From: Whitmania pigra
Taxonomy: Eukaryota > Annelida > Clitellata > Hirudinida > Haemopidae
Length of the DNA stretch: 64,000 nucleotides
Direction of reading: 5' to 3'
NCBI GenBank assembly: GCA_021613335.1
Contig: JAJTWR010000398.1
Span: forward strand, 804,501 to 868,500
The stretch's first letter is position 1. Each line of letters opens with the position of its first letter. Positions 30,083-41,132 of the stretch are shown one piece after another. The notes below the pieces were generated by a model. The model was not told the origin of the DNA. It was given only the letters and a program-made list of their open reading frames with translations, and searched no databases. A program made the position numbers and the translations under genes.

Positions 30083-33000
30083 ATGCCTACATGTAAACTT
30101 TCAACGAAGATTTTGCCTGCAACATGCGCCTGGGGCGTACTGCTGATATGCACGGGACTGTTTTTTGCCTTCATGTACGTGTTGTCATTTTAAATTTCAC
30201 TATAACATGTTTGTTCGTACTTTCGGCTTTAGTAAAAAGCTGGATTTATTTCAGATGCCCATTTTATGTACACGAATATACCGTAGGAATAGCAGTTTAT
30301 CAAACAATATTGACTATATTTGTTATTTCAAACTTTGGATTTTCTACATTTATGGATCCAGGAGTTTATCCAAAGGGTTAGTAGGTTATGGATTGTATGA
30401 TTTATTAAATAATTTCCATTAAGACAAAATAATTACGCCATAACAAAACATAACCACAATTTGCAAACCAAAGAACTATTGCACTGACAAGAGATTATTG
30501 CAATTTTATTACAATTAAAATTTTTAATTTGAATTGTCGTAGCTTTAGCAACTTCCAAAATTATCACCTTGGTTCCATCTTACAGCCAGCAACGAACTTG
30601 TGAGGGACGGCGACATGCCCGTTCCATTGCACAAGACGGTGGAAATAAACAAGGTGACGGTGAGAATGAAATGGTGTACCACTTGCAAGTTCTACAGGCC
30701 ACCGAGGAGTTCTCACTGCAGCATGTGTGACTGCTGCATTGAGGTTGGTGACAGGATTTATTTATTAGATGATTGTATTGATTTGAGCCTGAATTGAAGT
30801 TGTCTTGTTTCAACGTGTGCACCATGGTATGTTTATCCTTATTTCTAAAGTTTCAGCAGAAAGATATTTTGATTCATGCTTCATCTCCATGAAAATGCCT
30901 CGATGGAGATGAGATAATTTGTTTTTGCCAAATTACCTCATGATTACATAAACAACTCCCATAATTACCCAATTAGGTTTTTTTTTGAACTCACCTCTGA
31001 GTAAACAAGTTGATGCTAATTATTTACTTTTGTGAGACTAAAGTGATTTTTATAAATTCGAACAACATATTTGGTCAGCAAGTCAACATTCAATCTCAGA
31101 AAATATTGCTAAATGAAATTAGTTAGAACTGAAAATGCTGTATTTTCAGAAATGGAGACTAAATTTAATATATTAATTCACCTGGCTAGCATTTGCATCA
31201 GTAGTTAATCAAGATATATTTGTAAAACTAAATGTTCTCATTTTTAATTGAATTCATAGCAATCAAAATGATTAACCTTGAATTGATAATCGAGTGAAAA
31301 TGCTCGTTTTAATTTAATTCGTAACGATTAAAATTGTTATTTTATTGACAATCAGGTATTCGACCACCATTGCCCGTGGGTTAACAACTGCGTGGGTCGA
31401 CGGAACTACAGGTTCTTCTTCCAGTTCTTGGTGTCGTTGTCCCTGCACATCATCAGCATCTTCACTCTTTGTCTCTTCTTTGTCCTCAAGAGCAATGAAG
31501 ACATCAAAACTGCTCCGAAGATCATCTCGTATCTTTGGCGCTTCGTGATGATAATTACCTAATTAATAATTCATATGTGAAATATTGTATGTGTTGGAAC
31601 GATAATTCTGTTAATATTATTTTTATCATAATAATAATAATAATCATCATCATTATTATTATTAAAACAGTAATTGTGATTTATTACTAACTATTAGCAA
31701 AGTTATTAATCTGGTCTTTTAAGCTCCTTAATGTCTTAATTTCTGATGTTGAAGACAGATTTAAAATGCAATACCAGCTTTTAAGTTCATGGATAAGATT
31801 TGATTAATGTAAATCTTATAAGATTTCTTTCTCTTATAATTTATTAATAGTAATTATTAATAATTTATTAATAGCATTTATTGATCTCTCTATCAATCAT
31901 GTACTTGATTAATTGCTAGATGGCCCATCAAAGAGATTCGTAGAACAAAATTTTTTTTTTAAATTTAGAAATTTGAAGCTGTCTTTTTGTTTTTGCCACA
32001 ATTAATGTTCTGTTTGTTGCTCACATGACCGTTTATTGTATTGTCATCACTTCTCATTAGTTGTTTTGCACGACATCACAAGTTTACATCGAAGTTAATA
32101 AGGCATCGTCATCAAATATTCTGCAAATATTTAAACACAAAAGCCTGCTAAACATCCGACCATCATGGTCAATAATTCACACAAGTGCTTTGCATTAAGC
32201 GTTGACTCCTTAACCTCTGTCAATCAGTCTTGTTTTGATGGCCATCATCGGCATCCTCAGCATCCCCATAGTTGGTCTCACCTGTTTCCATGTCGTCCTG
32301 ATTGGACGGGGAAGGACCACCAACGAACAGGTGGGTTTGAGGAATTTTGAGAGGAACTTGGATCAATCAAGGATATATGTTGATTGATGGACACACTTTA
32401 CCACCAGGTCACTGGCAAGATGAGAGGGACCAAGAACCCATTCGACATGGGGTGCATTAAGAATTGCTGCTACCTTTTCTGTGGACCAACTTGGCCTGGG
32501 TGAGTGGCTATGATGATGTTGTTGGGCAGAAGTAGTGTTTTGGTGTAGATGCCGGTAATGAAGATGATGGTGATGTTGTTGTTGAAATGGAGTTGACAAT
32601 TAACATTTATTTTTGTACTTTTTGTCTTATTTGCATTAATTAGAATCCAAATGTCCTTAAGCAATCTCAAGATGTTTGCAATGGCGATCTATTTTGAGGA
32701 GCATAAATTATGGGTTGCACTATGAATATTTGAACAGCTTCTTGGAATCTCATTATGCATAAATCACCCAATATGTTCAGATGTCTTCGCTTTACCTTCA
32801 CTGAAGACAATGAAGTTAATAAATAAATCACCGCAGTTATGATAACCATTTTAAAGTTAAACATAACTATATTCCCTATGATTTCTACAACACCTAGTTC
32901 CAAGACAATTGCAATTAATTTAAAATTGAAGTTAAGTATGACTGATAAATTATGGTGATAATAATAACAATGTTTTCATTCAAATTATGTTGTTCGTGGC

Positions 33001-34978
33001 AATCACATTTCCATAATAATGACCAGGAATCAGGTACAATAATAATAATAATGTCTATAATAATAATGTTATGTTACATTTCATTTTCACAATGTCCACA
33101 CATTATTGGCAGGTTACTGCGGAGCAATAGCTGGATGACAGGATCGAAGGCAGTTCTTCTTTCCGGGGCGTCGTACAATGCCTCGGACAGCGTGGTCAGG
33201 ATTTACATGGAAACCAGCAATACGAGTTCACACAGGGGCAACAAGTCTGACTACAACAAGGTCTGTTGGCTATACCATTGATCATGATTATAATGATGAC
33301 GGTGGTGGTGAAGGTGGTGAATATCGTATGATACGTGTGTCATGTGCTTATGATGGATGTGATGTTCATGACGACGACGATGTTGATGGCACAACATGGC
33401 TTTGTTGTCACATGCTTATGATGTTTGATGCTTGTTCCTGTTTGACTTCAAATTCCGTTTGATTTCGGATTTGCTCGATGTTTGCATTATTCAGCTGCAT
33501 GTGGGCATTTGCCGATGGTGGTTCTAATCTTGTTATTTGGAACAAAACTCCTGCTTTTAAGCCATCATTTGGCTTCTGATGAAGGATTTGAGTTGTGACT
33601 CAGATTTAAGCATAATATTGACATTGGATTCAGTCATCACTCACAATTTGTGATGTTGCTGATGTAAAATGTTTGAACATGATTCTTGTTGTATTGTTTA
33701 GTGGTTATTAATTATAATTTATATTTATTTTTGTGCTGGCCAGACATTATTCATTCTATCAAGATGTCCATGGCTTTAATTGCTCATCAATTTTTCTTTG
33801 TCATTTCGTAATTTGTTAATGTCATTTCCATTTAGATTAATCATCCATCTTTCAATTTTTATCGGACAGATTGAGTCAAATTGGAGATAGATCCTTTCAT
33901 AGTAGCATGTATGGATTGATGAATAGATGGGTAAAATGATGGTTAATGATAGAGTTGTGGCCTCAATTTTTGAAAACTATGTGGAAAGTTATGCATATTT
34001 TAAGACGGGAGAATTTCATAATAAGAGTTGTTTTAAGTAATAAATTAATTTGTAAATTATAGCCAGCATGTAATTATAATACATTATAAATAATTCTTTA
34101 TGATCAGCTCAATTGGGGCTAAAAAAAACATTCAAAATATTTATAATATTTAAAACAAAAATTAGCTAATTAAAGCAAACCCATTGATAACATTTGTAAG
34201 ATGACTAAAGAGTTTATTGACGAATCAGCAGATGATGCAGATGAACAGCAGAGAGGCTCAGGAAGTTCTCCATTCCCAGAAACCGCTCTTGCACCACCAC
34301 CATCCAGCTGAACCCTTTGAGGCAAACAACCTCATTCACCCTCCTCAGGGCTACAACAGGGGTCCACAGCAGTCCCACCAGAAGCCGTCGATGAACGCCC
34401 CGATGTTTTCCTACCCCAATGGAGGATACCCGCTCATTCATTCGCCCGTCGGGACCAATTCCTTGGCGCCTGCTCCCCTGGCAGTGGTGGCTTCGGCCCA
34501 GCAGTCCCACCTTCTCTACACTCAACAGCAACAACAACAACAACAACAACAACAGCAGCAACAACAGTTTCATCAACAGCAGCAACAGCAGCACATTCAA
34601 CAATTTCAGCAACTGAACAGGAACCACCATCACCACCACCACCACCACCATCACCAGTACCCCTCGATGCCTGTCGAAACGAAGCACCATGGCTCGGACC
34701 GAGCTGGCGGCAGAAACAAGAGTCCCGCCATGCCCTCGAGATCATCCTCGCGTCAGACGTCTACTGCCTCTGCCGTTCCCTCGAACTTCCACAGGCCCGA
34801 AGGAGCTTGTCTCCTCTCCTGCGACGATAGGAAGTCGTCGAAGCACCATCAGAACAGTCTGCCGCACCAACAGAGGCAGAAACAGACCGGCTACGAGCGC
34901 TCGCAACAGCCGGCTTACCACGGAAAACGGACCGCGGCCGACAGGAAAGACTCCGACATTACCGAGTACAAGGTATGA
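30083..34978 (+). CDS. ZDHHC5: palmitoyltransferase, ZDHHC5/8-like
   Basis: Eight exons join in phase to about 545 aa: 30083-30174, 30255-30376, 30586-30743, 31356-31528, 32228-32330, 32408-32499, 33113-33260, 34229-34978. Two N-terminal membrane segments precede the Cys-rich domain ([19 protein letters not shown], then [19 protein letters not shown]), which contains the catalytic DHHC. Two more membrane segments follow, then [20 protein letters not shown], which is diagnostic of the ZDHHC5/8 subgroup. The long cytosolic tail carries poly-Gln, poly-His and Ser-rich tracts. It ends EYKV, which can bind a class II PDZ domain, comparable to EISV at the end of human ZDHHC5. The enzyme S-palmitoylates proteins at the plasma membrane. 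The last exon could instead splice at a gtatga donor after codon 248, and tail exons may be missing. Confidence 0.9.
32331..33112 (+). other. ZDHHC introns, no other gene seen
   Basis: Apart from coding exon 32408-32499, this stretch is AT-rich intron with short (ATA)-type runs. No exon on the opposite strand was recognised. Confidence 0.4.
33261..34228 (+). other. ZDHHC intron of about 970 nt
   Basis: AT-rich with a short GAT/GGT-rich stretch near 33290-33385. An additional tail exon could be hidden here because the ZDHHC5/8 tail is poorly conserved. Confidence 0.4.
34526..34655 (+). repeat. poly-Gln and poly-His coding repeats
   Basis: In the ZDHHC tail exon, CAA/CAG codons (34526-34610, with a few interruptions) are followed by CAC/CAT codons (34625-34656), coding Gln-rich then His-rich tracts. 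The mixed codons show the tracts are not simple recent slippage. Confidence 0.85.
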
Positions 34979-36817
34979 AGTCGAGGGATGCCTCTGAAGG
35001 ATTCTCCGTCGTCCATCCATTCCTAAAGTCGCCATCGTTGTTAGGTTCTCTGGGTTCGGAATGGGTCGTTTAGCCAATCAGTATTAATTCTATCGCATGC
35101 CCTAACCGAAGTGTTGAAGTGTTTCTGCTTTCGTGCCGACAGCGGTCACGTACGAGGGGATGGGGTGGAAAATGGCACCCGGGTTGATTCCTCGCTCCTT
35201 TTTAATTTATTTGCTTTCGTGAAGTCAGCGATCGGACGTTTATTTTCAAATTTTCATTCCAGAAAATATGACCAGTCGTGAGAATGCTCCTTGAATTGGT
35301 TTTATATTTTATATTTCCTCAGCTATGGCTTTGGCCTCTTTACTTTACCATCTTCTACATTTAATTAAATCATAAAACCCCTGAAAATGGAACTACATAG
35401 GTTTTGGCATTGTACGATTCCAAAGTTGCAACGAGGTCGGAGTGGAACTTGTCTTTATTTGTTTATTTTTATTTTTTAATTTGAGGGGCACATTGTTTTG
35501 AAAGCCATTGTTAACCTGTTGTTATTTCCGTCTTACGTGGTGTGCTACCATCTTTTGATCTCAAGTCTGCCTTGGTACTCGGTCGGCCATCCTAATTCGT
35601 TTGGTGTTTGTTTTACTGTGATCATCATCATCATCACCATCATCATTGTAATGCACTGTTTGCTTTGGAGGGAACTTGTTACGATGCACTGCCCTCAAGA
35701 CATGTGACTTGCAGAATATGAGTGAGTATTTATTCGAAGGTCCGAATCACTAACAAACTTTGAGTTTCTTTTTTGTTCTTTGAGCAGTTTTTATCCAGTC
35801 GGAGGTCTGACTGCAGTTGACTGAAATTGAATCGTGCAGTTGATTCTTTTGGACCTTTATTTTATTTAAAGGGGTCAATCATAAATTTAAGCATTTGCAT
35901 ATTTATTTACGTAATCGTGTAGTATCTATCAGCCCTGCATCGAGGGGCAAATGATTTCTTTTCCAGTTTCAATATTTTCCATTTTTCCTCACCTGTCAAG
36001 TGGCGACCATGTAAATTTCATTTATTTTAACTTTTGGATGTGGAAATCTATTTTAAGATGATTACGGTGCAGTCTTCAAATGGTAGTCGATATGAAATGT
36101 GCAGTCTTGTAACTAACTCCGCAAGTGTTGTATTGAAATGGGACAGGTTCATGACAATCAATAATGTTGAGAAGATGATAGTTAGCATTCATTGTTTGAT
36201 TCGCCAGCCTGCTAACTTATAAGCGCTTGTTTTCAGTGTTTTTAACCCATTTATACTTGATAGGTAACTGTTGATCATGTAACGCTTTTATAACGTGTCT
36301 TTTGGACGTGTTTATGCTCTTTTTGTTAAGAGTTATGCTGATAGAAATGGAATCTTTTTTCGAAATACACGATTGAGATGTTTTCCAGTTATTTTTGTGT
36401 ACTACAAGAGGATGATTTATAATCCCAGGAATGCCGTTCGGCCTTTATTAATTTGATTTACGTAGGAATCGAGATGCGCACTTACCACGGCAAAAAATTC
36501 ACGTGGATGGAAAGGTACGCGCTCTTTTCTTATGAACTTTTATGGATGAGAAATATCAACATTCCCTGAAGTCCTGAGTCTATGGTTTACGTCTATCGCT
36601 CAGAAGTGCGTAGATTGCCTCGCAAAATAGCAGAATGTTGTATGAGCATGAGTAGCGCATCATCCGGACATCTATAAAAAAAAGTTTAAATGTTTTAGAC
36701 TCGTCTCTCCTCCGATTTCCGCTAAAGTTGGCAATTGAGAAGAATCTATCTATTGGAAGATCAGAGGATTCCGTGAAAGGAAATTTACTTTTAAATTAGG
36801 AATCATTCTGAAACGGA
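34979..36817. other. intergenic region, no gene seen
   Basis: 1.8 kb between two plus-strand genes. Parts are less AT-rich (34980-35250), probably the ZDHHC 3' UTR. A short CAT microsatellite lies near 35622-35645. No exon with splice signals was recognised. Confidence 0.45.
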
Positions 36818-39800
36818 ATGTCGTACAGATATCTGTCAATATTAGTCCTTCTTGTATGTCTGAGTGTTCAGTCAGTGGCTCCGGCCAAAGGTGATAGTAA
36901 AGTCGAAGTTAAGACGACGACGACGGCCAGCAGAAATGAGAAGCAATCAAATATCGATTCAATTAGGTGTGATATTTTCTTATTAGTTTATGTTTTCCAT
37001 TTGGAATTGCTTGCAGCTTTCGGAAATAAGTAATGCAGCTTTGCAGCTTTGATAGTCATGACCAAGTAGATTGTGGTCTCTGTTTTGCTTTGGAGTGCAC
37101 TACTTATTAAACAAAAATTAAGCTAACTAGATCTATAAAAAATTAAAGGGCTCAAGAGTTTTTCAAAATGAACATCCTTGTAAAACTCTACCATCGGATA
37201 AAGAACCACTCGAACCAGTCTTTCTACAACTTGACCGAAAATGAAAAAAAAGCAATCGGCAGGAGGACGTCTGCTTGCTTGGCTTCTCTGGACAAAAAGT
37301 CCGACAAGAGGAACTTGCGAAACAGAAACAAAAGCCAAGAGAGCAACAGGTGCATCATTGCACCACCTCTGTGTGAGTGGTTTTTGTTTGCAAACGTTGT
37401 TTACGTTTACGTAATATCTGACAGGCCACATGATACATAGGAAGCACATATGATATCTTAGCATAGTTTTTGTTTGCAAACGTTGTTTACGTAATATCTG
37501 ACAGGCCACATGATACATAGGAAGCACATATGATATCTTAGCAGGGTTGGCTGTAGGATGAAAATGCCTGCTTTTATTAATTTGGTATATTTGGAAATGT
37601 TACGGATAGGCCTTAAGTGAGCCAGTAATTGTGAGTGGAAAATCATTGAAATGACCATTTGAATAAAAATTGCAGAGAACATTATTGTCTATTACAGACT
37701 TGTTATTGTTTTGTACAATTGCTTACGATTTGCGATGAGATACTTGTCTCCTTTGATCAACTGATGATTCGTTCTTTATCGCTGTCCTGGGTTTTTGAGT
37801 TTTGCATGCTAACTAAACATTTAGGATTAAATACAAAGAGATTGATTTTGATTTGTCAACTCCACTTGGTGGCATGTAATCAATAATTTGGTTAGGTTGA
37901 ATTGATAATAGGACCTTCTGACTTGTTATGGTTTTTAAATTTTTGTATTTTATATTACAATAATTTGCCCTGATATTCAAACATATTTATTTTGTTAGAA
38001 TTTTAGAGTTTATCTTAAGCTTAAGTTTCTAATACACATCCTGAAATTCTCTAAGCAATGTGTTCGGTATCTTCGTTCAGTTGAACATGGATAAAGCACA
38101 TGGATAAACTTATAATAGCAGCACATAAGATCAATTACTTGAGAATTTGACATCTAAGAGATTACAATTTTCTCAAATGTCTTACATTCCTAGATATGAT
38201 TAAGCCGTGGTAATAAAAATCACCTCTATCATCCTTTGCCTATCATCCCTACTGAATCTTCATTCAGGAATGCTTTCCATGTCATACACTTTCCAAACAT
38301 TCCGTCCATTCGTTGCAGGTCCGAATCTGCTGTCTGCGGACATGAAGGACCAGTCGCTTGCCGACATTTCGTTCCTGTTTGAGGCAAACAACTTCTACGA
38401 GAAGAGGAGGGACATGGAGTCTCTAAAGGTCATCTCCATGAACCTCAACCTGAAACTTCACAAGAAGGGAGTCAAGAGTTGGTTGGAATGTTCTTGCTTT
38501 GTCTTTCATTGCCGTTGTTGTTGTTTGCTCATCCTTGTTGTTGTTGTTTTAGTTTGATGGATAACACATGTTAGTGAATCATTGCTTTGTTAAGTCTTTG
38601 TAAAATAACGGCCCCAGGAAAACATTATTATTGTTATGATTTTTATGAAAATGATGATTATTATTATTATAATAAATAAGGCCATATACCAGTTGGAAGG
38701 AACATACACTTTATTATTTCAAAAGGAAATAACTGAAATATGATCATCATTGTGCATCGGATTATACAACAAAATTGTCATCATTATGGCCAAAGAATTA
38801 TTATTATTATTATTAATTATTCTGTCGCCATCTAACTCTGCATTGCATCACTATGTAACTGTTGATGTTCGTAACAAATAAAAATCTTGTAATATTTCCC
38901 TATTTTTGACCTGCAGATTTCAGTCATCTCAAAAATATTTTTCTGCTTACTGTTTATTACATTGCCATCACCATTTAGTCCAACTTAACTAGTTAACAAA
39001 TAAACAAATTTTAGGTATAACTTAATACTTAATATACTAGGCATATTTATTTTCTTTATATATATTTTATTTTACAGCTTCAAAGAGATCAAATATCTAC
39101 TTGAAAATTTATGGAATAACCAATAAACAATCAGGTTGTTACATGCAATTGTGTTTGTAATATTGTATTACTAACTAATTTGATAGCTGATAATTTGAAA
39201 TACCACTATTAATTTGTGACACAAAACATCTGGCTATTTTAGCCTTGAAATCCAATAATCATAGCTTAATTTTAATGTCTTTGAAAGACATTGCCACAGC
39301 CATAACATAATTTAATATTAGTTATACAATGGCATAATGCAATATTAAACACAATGTAATATTTAACATTATATAATATTAGTATATGTAATCATGTCCA
39401 GATAGCAGCAGTACCCACCTCCTCAAGAGTGTCAAAGTCATACCAGGCAAGAGACGCTGGATCAAAGTTCAGCTTGGCAAGGAGTTTTCCAAGTTCCAAC
39501 GTGACACTCGATCGAAAAGAGAACCTTCTGGTCCTAAGCCATGGGGCATAACTCTGTTACTGGAGAATGACAAAGGACGCTATTTCCAACCGGAGTATCT
39601 GTTCATCAAGCACAGATGCACGAATTTCCAGAATGGTTCGGTCATTTTTTTCCTGCTTTTGGTGACTTTTGCGATTCCCCTGCTTTTGCTAGCTCCGTGG
39701 ACAAATAATATAATATGATATTTAACATAATTGGAATAATTTCCTGCATTTAAATAGTTAAGGATTTTTGCCTGTCGTTCTTAAGATAGCCATTCCATTC

Positions 39801-39947
39801 CGTTTTAAGCATGCAAATCTGTTTTCATCTGCAGTCAACTCCTCCTTTTCCATGCCGCACCTGATGGTGTCTCAGATGACTAAACTGAAGAAAGGACCCA
39901 TCCTTACCAACATCAAGTACGTAACGGCGAGCAATTCGAGAGTCTGA
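36818..39947 (+). CDS. secreted protein resembling a TGF-beta-family propeptide
   Basis: Six exons join in phase to 311 aa: 36818-36966, 37149-37372, 38319-38477, 39078-39134, 39402-39635, 39835-39947. The N-terminus LSILVLLVCLSVQSVAPA is a clear signal peptide. The order of strand-like blocks resembles a TGF-beta propeptide: VISMNLNLKLHKKGVK, then SNIYLKIYGI, then LLKSVKVIPGKRRWIKVQL, then PWGITLLLEND, then a late MPHLMVSQMTKLKKG, in the place of the family's PFLVVTF-type strand. No cystine-knot ligand domain follows; the frame ends SNSRV. A donor-like gtaacg after NIKY (39919) could continue the gene, but no suitable exon was found before the oppositely oriented ECT2. The family call is inference by pattern; the exon model is better supported than the name. 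Confidence 0.5.
37380..37543. repeat. tandem duplication, about 80-85 bp x 2
   Basis: Two copies starting tttttgtttgcaaacgttg, 37380-37464 and 37465-37543, lie in the intron right after the second exon of the secreted-protein gene. They are nearly identical; the first has 6 extra bases (gtttac). Confidence 0.9.
37544..38318 (+). other. intron of the secreted-protein gene, no other gene seen
   Basis: AT-rich intron. No recognised exon or element. Confidence 0.4.
38478..39077 (+). other. intron of the secreted-protein gene, no other gene seen
   Basis: AT-rich intron with short (ATT)/(TTA) runs near 38655 and 38800. Confidence 0.4.
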
Positions 39948-40850
39948 TCGGATCCCCGTCTGTTGATCGAAGCATTAAGTTCCGTTCCTTACTTGTTGAC
40001 TTTCATCGAGATAGTGGGCATTCTTTTAAAAAAAAGCATTAAGGTCCACATTTGTGGTGAACTTAATCTCTTTTAACTTCTTAGCTGAAAATTGTACCAT
40101 TTGTTATGTAGCCAGTACCCAGAATCATTCTCTGACATGTTAGCCTAGTTAGCATGCAGTGACAACCAGGAACATCAATATTGCATATCGTCAGTGATTG
40201 GTCAAACCTTATTCAATGAATAAGACTAAAAATAATTGTTTGTTTAAAAATCTCCATGTTATTGTGTTCTCCTGACAAATGCTAAATGCACGACCAGTTG
40301 TCTTTTCTACGTAATCGTTCGTCAGGTAGTCATTGTTTTTGGCGTTATTACTCTTAAAGATTTTGATCGTTTGTTACGTTTGAAAATTCGTCTTTCCTTT
40401 TCGGTTCATTTGTTCTTTTCCTCCGTCTAAACAGCCGGGGCCGACCCGTGCTCGTCGATTCGTCGGTGCTTGATTTACTGTGTTTCTTTGTTCGTTTGCA
40501 TTTTTGCTTCTCGTTTGATCACTTGACAGCATGGAGAGTATTAAAGGGTTGATAATTTTTAAAGAACAAATGTTGTTAACCAACTACTGCAAGTCTAAAT
40601 TAACGTCGAAAATAAAAAGCCATCATCAGAAATTAATGAACCGATTGACAAACTCAGACAACAACAGAGACAAATCGACTCCTATGGAAACAGAGTTCGA
40701 TGAAAATCATACAACAAAAATGCAAATGAAGCAGACAAATGTCGGAATGGTCATCAGGTTCAGTCTTATATACAGTCTCGTATGTGCCGTGGGCGTCTGA
40801 TATTGCACAAAATGTCGTCTGCGATCGTCAATGATCCAGTCTAAGGCCTG
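39948..40850. other. region between convergent genes, unresolved
   Basis: Contains an acceptor-like site (ttcctccgtctaaacag, ending at about 40434) and an 89-codon ORF at 40531-40800 with no recognisable family. Either could belong to a 3' exon of the secreted-protein gene or to 3' UTR. Nothing was supported well enough to call. Confidence 0.3.
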
Positions 40851-40940
40851 GAAGCGTACTTGAGCTGGGAGTGTTCGATGAGTCCTGGAATATTGGAAAA
40901 GTGGAAATTTAGGTTTACTCTATGGAAATGCTCGTTTCAA

Positions 40941-41108
40941 TTGTAATTTATTAGTAATCCAATAATATTTAATAATAATTATAATTTAATAGCATAAATG
41001 ATAACAACATATTTTCCATTGTAATTTATTAGTAATCCAATAATATTTAATAATAATTATAATTTAACAGCATAAATGATAACAACAATATTTTCCATTG
41101 TAATTTAT
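40941..41108. repeat. 78-79-bp tandem repeat, two copies plus a partial third
   Basis: Copies start ttgtaatttattagtaatcc at 40941 and 41019, with a partial copy at 41098. The copies are nearly identical, AT-rich, and lie near the 3' end of ECT2. Confidence 0.9.
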
Positions 41109-41132
41109 ATAGTCCATGATTATGAGTTAAAC

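Noticed and set aside
34214..34690. 158-codon minus-strand Leu/Val-rich frame
   Set aside because: Antisense of the CAA/CAC repeats in the ZDHHC tail exon.
40531..40800. 89-codon plus-strand frame
   Set aside because: No recognised domain. It could be a 3' exon of the secreted-protein gene, but the phase and acceptor do not fit convincingly.
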